Assembly: GCA_017526725.1 (NCBI GenBank)
Contig: JAFXRA010000069.1
Location: 1 to 13,158 of the forward strand
Length of the DNA: 13,158 nt
DNA from: Candidatus Rifleibacteriota bacterium
Lineage (GTDB): Bacteria; Riflebacteria; Ozemobacteria; Ozemobacterales; Ozemobacteraceae
Reading direction: 5' to 3'
Shown: piece by piece, positions 1 to 4,107 of the stretch
Layout: every line of letters begins with the position of its first letter
How positions within the stretch are numbered: the first letter of the stretch is position 1
Program-made: the position numbers and the translations under genes
Notes under the pieces: generated by a model
What the model was told of the DNA's origin: nothing
What the model saw: only the letters and a program-made list of their open reading frames with translations
Database searches by the model: none

Positions 1-590
<590 letters not shown>

Positions 591-595
591 TAACA

Positions 596-608
596 GTTAA
601 CCGTTAAC
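596..608. repeat. Palindromic GTTAAC pair
   Basis: GTTAAC occurs twice with one base between (596-601 and 603-608), forming a 13-base near-perfect palindrome 5 nt after the pgi stop. It is not followed by a T-run, so it does not look like an intrinsic terminator. It could be a protein-binding site or chance in A+T-rich DNA. Confidence 0.3.
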
Positions 609-615
609 AAAATAC

Positions 616-644
616 TTGCGTGTTTAACTAAAAAAGCTTAAGAT
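616..644 (+). promoter_or_regulatory. Weak candidate sigma-70 promoter for the 64-residue gene
   Basis: TTGCGT (616-621) and TAAGAT (639-644) are separated by exactly 17 nt, matching the consensus at 3/6 and 4/6 positions. Transcription would start near 651, giving a leader of about 28 nt that contains the AGGT ribosome-binding site at 667-670. The matches are modest in A+T-rich sequence, so read-through from pgi is an alternative. Confidence 0.3.
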
Positions 645-678
645 TAAAGAAAGTACAAGAAAAGGTAGGTAATTAGAT

Positions 679-873
679 ATGGTAAGTGATGTTTCTAGGT
701 ATCAATCAAATGTAACCTATCAGCCAAATACTCAGAATTCTGCTGAAGTTCAAAATGTAAGAAGTCAAAATCGAGCTCAGATTTCTCCGGAACAACAAAG
801 AGCAGACAGCATTGAAAATAGGCCTCAGGCTACTTTATCCTATTTAGGTAGCAATATTGATACTTACGCCTAA
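679..873 (+). CDS. Small Q/N/S-rich hypothetical protein (64 aa)
   Basis: I do not recognise this gene with confidence. It encodes 64 residues with no membrane segment or signal peptide. The first 50 residues are rich in Gln, Asn and Ser, look disordered, and contain no cysteine. The end, SYLGSNIDTYA, is more ordered in character. Its LG-x-x-(I/V)-(D/N)-x-x-A shape loosely recalls the C-termini of short YjfB-type 'putative motility' proteins, but this is a memory-based resemblance and not an assignment. Evidence that it is a real gene: an AGGT ribosome-binding site 8 nt before the ATG, an ORF filling most of the pgi-deoC gap, and an intrinsic terminator starting 18 nt after its stop. It is therefore a compact monocistronic unit or the tail of the pgi transcript. 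Confidence 0.65.
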   Translation: MVSDVSRYQSNVTYQPNTQNSAEVQNVRSQNRAQISPEQQRADSIENRPQATLSYLGSNIDTYA

Positions 874-890
874 TTTTTAATCTAACCGAT

Positions 891-924
891 AAAAAAGCGA
901 AGAATATAATTCTTCGCTTTTTTT
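891..924 (+). terminator. Intrinsic terminator after the 64-aa gene
   Basis: GCGAAGAAT (897-905) pairs perfectly with ATTCTTCGC (909-917) around a 3-nt loop. It is flanked by six A on the left and seven T on the right (918-924), which lengthen the stem. The T-run on + and the A-run on the other side let it work in either direction. It separates the small gene from deoC, so deoC needs its own promoter. Confidence 0.9.
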
Positions 925-993
925 ATTTTAGTGTTTTTATATTTATTGCACTTATCCTAATTATTTGGTAAATAATTAATGATGTATGTTGAA

Positions 994-1026
994 TTTCTGA
1001 AACAAAGTATTTTTTTCTTTCAGAAA
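994..1026 (+). promoter_or_regulatory. Inverted repeat in the deoC leader
   Basis: TTTCTGAAA (994-1002) and its exact reverse complement TTTCAGAAA (1018-1026) are separated by 15 nt. The right arm ends 3 nt before the AGGAG ribosome-binding site (1030-1034). It could be an operator for a dimeric repressor or an RNA hairpin limiting ribosome access. Each arm is nearly self-complementary, so the DNA-operator reading is reasonable. No ligand or regulator is visible. Confidence 0.4.
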
Positions 1027-1042
1027 AACAGGAGTTTCCATT

Positions 1043-1768
1043 ATGGGAAAAATAGATAAATTAGCAAAGGAAGTAATGTTAAAGATGAAAACTGACAAGA
1101 AAAAAGCCTCTATTACAGCTAAAGAATTAGCTAGATTTATTGACCACACATTGCTCAAACCAGAAGCAACTGTCGATCAGATAACCAAACTCTGTGATGA
1201 AGCTAAAAAATATAAATTTGCTTCAGTATGTGTTAATCCAACTAATGTAGCAATAGCTGCTAAATTATTAGAAGGCAGTATTGTAAAAGTTTGCACAGTT
1301 ATTGGTTTCCCTCTGGGTGCTAATACATCTTTTATTAAAGCAGCCGAAACACGTGATGCAATAGCAAATGGTGCAGACGAAATCGATATGGTAATTAATG
1401 TCGGTGCTCTGAAAGCCAAAAATTACGACTTTGTCGAAAAAGACATTGCTGCTGTAGTAGAAGCAGCTAACGGTAAATTAGTAAAAGTAATCATAGAAAC
1501 CTGTTTACTTACTGATGAAGAAAAGACAAAAGTTTGCAAATTAGCGAAAAAAGCTGGTGCTGATTTTGTAAAAACTTCTACAGGCTTTAATAAGAGTGGT
1601 GCTACTCCTGAAGATATCGCTCTTATGAGAAAAGCTGTTGGACCAGATATGGGAGTAAAAGCAAGCGGCGGAGTCAGAGATACCGAAGCTGCCTTAGCTA
1701 TGATAAAGAATGGTGCAACAAGAATAGGTGCAAGCGCTTCTATAGCCATTATAGAAGGGTTAAAATAA
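1043..1768 (+). CDS. deoC: Deoxyribose-phosphate aldolase
   Basis: Cleaves 2-deoxyribose 5-phosphate to glyceraldehyde 3-phosphate and acetaldehyde in deoxynucleoside catabolism. The 241-residue class I aldolase TIM barrel is complete. After a basic 25-residue N-terminal extension come [12 protein letters not shown] (32-43), CTVIGFPLG (84-92) and [11 protein letters not shown] with active-site Asp115. The Schiff-base Lys177 lies in VKTSTGF, the second catalytic Lys206 in VKASGGVRD, and the phosphate-binding loop IGAS at 228-231. Length is typical for the short bacterial form. The start is fixed by AGGAG 8 nt upstream. The gene lies alone between two intrinsic terminators, not beside other deo genes, and an inverted repeat in its leader is a possible regulatory site. 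No convincing -35/-10 pair stands out. Confidence 0.97.
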   Translation: MGKIDKLAKEVMLKMKTDKKKASITAKELARFIDHTLLKPEATVDQITKLCDEAKKYKFASVCVNPTNVAIAAKLLEGSIVKVCTVIGFPLGANTSFIKAAETRDAIANGADEIDMVINVGALKAKNYDFVEKDIAAVVEAANGKLVKVIIETCLLTDEEKTKVCKLAKKAGADFVKTSTGFNKSGATPEDIALMRKAVGPDMGVKASGGVRDTEAALAMIKNGATRIGASASIAIIEGLK

Positions 1769-1778
1769 TTTAGCCAAT

Positions 1779-1819
1779 AAAAAACCGAGATAGTTAATAT
1801 TAATTATCTCGGTTTTTTT
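1779..1819. terminator. Bidirectional intrinsic terminator between deoC and the leftward operon
   Basis: AAAAAACCGAGATA (1779-1792) pairs with TATCTCGGTTTTTT (1805-1818). The 12-nt loop is itself self-complementary (TTAATATTAA). T-runs at both ends make it functional on both strands. It ends deoC on + and lies 11 nt past the stop of the 23-codon micro-ORF on -, so it also closes the leftward operon. Confidence 0.92.
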
Positions 1820-1830
1820 ATTTTAGGAAT

Positions 1831-1902
1831 CTAGCCAATTAAGCCTGCTTCCTTGACCATAAGACAGAGAACCATAATTATAGAAGCCCAGAAGAAAATC
1901 AT
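1831..1902 (-). CDS. Candidate 23-aa hydrophobic micro-protein
   Basis: This very short reading frame is read leftward from ATG (1902-1900) to TAG (1833-1831). The peptide starts MIFFWASIIMVLCLM, has a short charged patch VKEA and ends GLIG. Residues 2-15 are long and hydrophobic enough for most of one membrane helix, with Lys17 and Glu18 at the boundary. An AGAGGG ribosome-binding sequence (1914-1909) sits 6 nt before the ATG, which is better than those of several longer genes here. The frame lies 79 nt after the FecR-like gene on the same strand and ends 11 nt before a bidirectional terminator, so it fits as the last cistron of that operon. No family is recognised. It resembles single-helix accessory subunits in general form only. 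The A+T-rich context makes chance possible. Confidence 0.5.
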   Translation of the reverse strand: MIFFWASIIMVLCLMVKEAGLIG

Positions 1903-1929
1903 AAACAACCCTCTTTTGGAAGTTTCAAT

Positions 1930-1946
1930 TTTTATCGGTGATAAAA
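1930..1946. repeat. Small perfect hairpin between the FecR-like gene and the micro-ORF
   Basis: TTTTATC (1930-1936) pairs with GATAAAA (1940-1946) across a 3-nt loop. On the - strand it lies about 16 nt before the micro-ORF ribosome-binding site and 35 nt after the FecR-like stop. Only two of its base pairs are G-C or strong, and no proper T-run follows on the - strand, so it is probably a processing or stability element rather than a terminator. Confidence 0.35.
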
Positions 1947-1981
1947 TACAAATTATTAACTATTTAAAAAAATAAAAATAA

Positions 1982-2785
1982 CTATTCTTCATTTAAATCT
2001 TGAGATTCTGATGAAGAAACTTCTTTTTTTTCTGCAGAAACTGAAAATCCAGCTTCATCAATTTCATCAGCTTCATCTGTTTCGTCTTCTCTATCTTCTA
2101 ATATTTCGGAAGAATCAGATGAAATACTTGATTTATGAGAATAACCTGAACCTGTTCCAGCAATACCATATGCAGTTTCCTGACCAACTTCGCCCAAATG
2201 ACCAAAACTAGAAGGTTTTTTACCCCAAAAAGACTCTACATGACTTTTTAAAACAGAGTTGCCAAATAAAGGAACATGAATTTGCTGTCCTTGTCTTAAA
2301 TCATACACTTTTCGGGAAATATCCTTAACCCACGCACTACCTTTGCTTTTCATAGCAAAGAAAACTCCATTATCAGGAGTTGCTTCAATTAAAAAATGAC
2401 CATATGTATAAGCAGCATTACAATTATTTGCAGCAATATTAATTGAATTAGCTTCACTATCACTAGAAGAAAACTCAAAACGTCCAACTAACGGGATTAA
2501 TAACCCCTTAGAAAACTTAAATGAAGAGCCCGGATAAAGCTTTATTCTGTGCCCTTCTAAAAGCAGTAAAGTATCGGATGCTTTTTCCTCATTAGGAACT
2601 GAATATATAGCATTATTAGGGAATACTTTTTTATCATTATGAACAGCCCTGCTTGAACCAGGGAGTCTGATTAAATAATCTCCTTCAATATCTAAGGGTA
2701 AAGATGCAGAAAAAAGGTTATGGGTAAACCACAAAATAAACAAAGAAAGAATAAGAAGGCTTTTATTTGTCTTCATCATCTTCAT
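1982..2785 (-). CDS. Exported FecR-like domain protein with acidic C-terminal tail
   Basis: Function unknown; probably periplasmic or surface-associated. Starting at the ATG at 2785, the product is 267 residues. Residues 1-8 are basic and 9-25 hydrophobic, and a signal peptidase site is plausible at FSA-S (25-28). Residues about 71-172 show the FecR beta pattern: LLLEGHRIKLYPGSSFKF, then LVGRFEF, HFLIEATPDNGVFF, GSAWV and LRQGQQIHV. Residues 222-267 form a Ser/Asp/Glu tail, with a strongly acidic stretch EILEDREDETDEADEIDEA (227-245). No FecI sigma factor or TonB receptor is adjacent, so this is not a classical Fec system. The start overlaps the upstream gene by 23 nt. AAGG (2800-2797) lies 11 nt before this ATG. 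In-frame alternatives are TTG 2815, ATG 2812, 2779 and 2776. The first two put a longer basic stretch before the signal peptide. Confidence 0.75.
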   Translation of the reverse strand: MKMMKTNKSLLILSLFILWFTHNLFSASLPLDIEGDYLIRLPGSSRAVHNDKKVFPNNAIYSVPNEEKASDTLLLLEGHRIKLYPGSSFKFSKGLLIPLVGRFEFSSSDSEANSINIAANNCNAAYTYGHFLIEATPDNGVFFAMKSKGSAWVKDISRKVYDLRQGQQIHVPLFGNSVLKSHVESFWGKKPSSFGHLGEVGQETAYGIAGTGSGYSHKSSISSDSSEILEDREDETDEADEIDEAGFSVSAEKKEVSSSESQDLNEE

Positions 2786-3509
2786 TAGTCTTGATACCTT
2801 GTTTTTTTTCATCAACCAAATAGTGAATTGAATTCGATATTAAATTAACCTGGTCTCTCACCGCCAAAACCTCATAATAAACAATGGTGACCATCAAAAT
2901 AATACCAAGGAAAGATAACGTATCTCTAGCCGGTGCAAAAGCTTTTAACTTATATATATAACAAAAAACAATATAAGCAAAAAGAATAGCTATTACCCTT
3001 CTAAGTTTATATTTGCGCATTGAAGTAGGATTAAAAAAAGCTTCACGCCATCTTTTCGAAGAAGGTAAACTACCTTCAATAATCCAAAGATGATCTCTAA
3101 TTCCTAGGATTTCTACATAACTTACAACAATACAAAGAATCAGCCCTATGTAAGACAGAGCTTTGCGATTCATTTCTTCGATATTTTTATAAGCAAAGGA
3201 AAAAACAAAAGTTGCAAACAATATAATAAAGATCTTGCTTAAAACCTGTTTTTCTATAATTAAATCTGTAATTCTGAGAAAAATATTTTTTGATGAAGGT
3301 TTTTTATTTTCGATGAATTGACTGTTTTTGGGGGCTTTACTAACTTCATCAAGTTCTGTTTTATTTCCTTTAGAAACAACATAAGAACTTTCTGTTCCCA
3401 AATTAATATCATCAGTTTTAGAATCAACTTTTTTATTTAATTGTTGATTATTTTTCTGATTTGAAATAATAGATTTGTTTTTCTTCTTCCTATTTTTCTT
3501 TCTGCTCAT
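2763..3509 (-). CDS. Four-helix membrane protein with an internal duplication (248 aa)
   Basis: I do not recognise this family. Residues 1-75 are Lys/Asn/Ser-rich, very basic at the start (RKKNRKKKNK) and probably cytoplasmic and disordered. Residues 92-147 and 171-227 are two copies of one unit: a helix beginning near ILFA, a YK turn, an R...LS(Y/F)(I/L)G stretch, a second helix, and the ending Y-x-E-(I/V)-L-x-(I/V)-RD. About 20 of 56 positions are identical between copies. The result is four predicted membrane helices (about 92-108, 118-135, 171-188 and 198-216) with RD pairs at 138-139 and 218-219. The C-terminus is charged (EDDEDK). The ribosome-binding site AAGGG lies inside the end of the preceding gene, whose stop is 5 nt before this ATG. 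The 3' end overlaps the FecR-like gene. Both junctions imply coupled translation. Confidence 0.75.
   Translation of the reverse strand: MSRKKNRKKKNKSIISNQKNNQQLNKKVDSKTDDINLGTESSYVVSKGNKTELDEVSKAPKNSQFIENKKPSSKNIFLRITDLIIEKQVLSKIFIILFATFVFSFAYKNIEEMNRKALSYIGLILCIVVSYVEILGIRDHLWIIEGSLPSSKRWREAFFNPTSMRKYKLRRVIAILFAYIVFCYIYKLKAFAPARDTLSFLGIILMVTIVYYEVLAVRDQVNLISNSIHYLVDEKKQGIKTNEDDEDK
2802..2809 (-). other. A8 tract in the overlap of the two reading frames
   Basis: On the coding (-) strand eight consecutive A follow GATG. Here both the 248-residue frame and the FecR-like frame are open (2815-2763). Loss of one A, or gain of two, in the transcript would join the membrane protein directly to the FecR-like frame. 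Homopolymer A-runs are known sites of RNA polymerase slippage. That it happens here is only a possibility. Confidence 0.3.
2829..3233 (-). repeat. Tandem duplication of a two-helix module within the 248-aa protein
   Basis: The first copy is encoded at 3233-3069 and the second at 2996-2829. Shared landmarks in order are ILFA, VF, YK, R, LS, G, IL, Y-x-E-x-L and RD. They keep a constant offset of 79 residues, changing to 80 after one single-residue gap. DNA identity is not obvious by eye, so the duplication is old. Confidence 0.7.
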
Positions 3510-3514
3510 TAAAA

Positions 3515-3940
3515 TTACCCTTCAAATGCATCTTTTACCAATTCTGGTTTTTTCTCAAAAACAGTGAGTATTTCCGCATCTAATCTAAAAGGTTCATTTT
3601 CCATTCCAGAAATAGAGTAGACCTTTTCAACTTCTATGTCAAAACCCATTCTAAAAGCTTTTAGCAATTTCATAGCCTGATTCATAGAAGATTTTTGAGT
3701 TCTATATAATATAAACTTATCAATAATATGCTGAAAATCATTTGGAGTTAAAGAAATTTTGCTTAACTCTTTTGCTAATTTATCCTGGTCTGTATCTGCC
3801 CTATAATTCTTATACAATAAAAGACACTTTTCCATTCTTGAAGAATCAACAGGCCTTCTATACTGAGCTAATTGAAAACCAATATAAGCTCCTAAAATAG
3901 TCAGAGCTATAAATAAACAAAAGAATAATAATTTTTTCAT
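3515..3940 (-). CDS. Membrane-anchored hypothetical protein (141 aa), first gene of leftward operon
   Basis: Function unknown. Residues 1-5 are basic (MKKLL) and 5-25 form one hydrophobic segment (FFCLFIALTILGAYIGFQLA), followed by QYRRPVD. With no clear signal-peptidase site and Gly-rich helix packing, an uncleaved N-terminal anchor is most likely. The remaining 115 residues are charged and predominantly helical (KLAKELSKISLTPNDFQHIIDKF, then MNQAMKLLKAF), ending in an acidic/basic FEKKPELVKDAFEG. No known motif is visible. The ATG at 3940 has AAGG 9 nt upstream and an extended -10 promoter just before it. The stop is 5 nt from the next ATG and contains that gene's ribosome-binding site, so the two are co-translated. 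Confidence 0.75.
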   Translation of the reverse strand: MKKLLFFCLFIALTILGAYIGFQLAQYRRPVDSSRMEKCLLLYKNYRADTDQDKLAKELSKISLTPNDFQHIIDKFILYRTQKSSMNQAMKLLKAFRMGFDIEVEKVYSISGMENEPFRLDAEILTVFEKKPELVKDAFEG

Positions 3941-3960
3941 ATATAAAAACCTTATGGATG

Positions 3961-3989
3961 ATTATAACATAAATCAAAAAATAAAAAAA
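3961..3989 (-). promoter_or_regulatory. Extended -10 promoter for the leftward operon
   Basis: On the - strand a consensus TATAAT (3966-3961) is preceded by TG-T (3969-3967), making an extended -10 element. The -35 region at the right spacing is a T-run (3989-3984) with weak match, which is acceptable with an extended -10. Transcription would start near 3954, leaving a leader of about 14 nt with AAGG before the ATG at 3940. Confidence 0.65.
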
Positions 3990-4023
3990 ACAAAACTAAT
4001 GATTTTTTAAACATTATAAAAAC

Positions 4024-4052
4024 TTGAAAACAAAATTCCACTGTGCTATCCT
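4024..4052 (+). promoter_or_regulatory. Promoter of ppdK and downstream genes
   Basis: TTGAAA (4024-4029) and TATCCT (4047-4052) are separated by exactly 17 nt. TG-C directly before the hexamer (4044-4046) adds an extended -10 element. Transcription would start near 4059 with a leader of about 49 nt. It is divergent from the leftward promoter at 3961-3969, and the start-to-start distance is about 105 bp, so the two could share regulation. Confidence 0.65.
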
Positions 4053-4064
4053 TTTGCGGATAAA

Positions 4065-4086
4065 GGTGTACAACACCAACTTTTTT
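4065..4086 (+). promoter_or_regulatory. Leader hairpin followed by a T-run upstream of ppdK
   Basis: GGTGT (4065-4069) pairs with ACACC (4073-4077) over a 3-nt loop, and TTTTTT follows at 4081-4086. The form is that of a short intrinsic terminator placed inside the leader, so it might act as a weak attenuator. Five base pairs is short and no leader peptide or known riboswitch fold is visible. Confidence 0.3.
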
Positions 4087-4096
4087 ATTTTGTTAC

Positions 4097-4101
4097 GGAG
4101 G
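4097..4101 (+). promoter_or_regulatory. Strong ribosome-binding site deciding the ppdK start
   Basis: GGAGG lies 6 nt before the ATG at 4108. It rules out the longer reading from TTG at 4024, which would overlap the -35 box and add 28 residues absent from the family's usual MxxYVYxFG start. Confidence 0.9.
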
Positions 4102-4107
4102 AACCGA

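Noticed and set aside
1177..1749. Two - strand frames inside deoC
   Set aside because: They are antisense to a complete aldolase with all catalytic residues and have no ribosome-binding site or family features.
1930..1946. Hairpin as a terminator for the FecR-like gene
   Set aside because: The stem is short and A+T-rich and lacks a proper T-run on the - strand; the strong terminator at 1779-1819 serves better.
2011..2211. Small + strand frame rich in Leu/Phe/His/Gln
   Set aside because: It is the antisense reading of the acidic Ser/Glu tail of the FecR-like gene.
4024..4107. 28-residue N-terminal extension of PPDK from TTG
   Set aside because: It overlaps the -35 box, while GGAGG 6 nt before ATG 4108 and the family start MTQYVYTFG support the shorter form.
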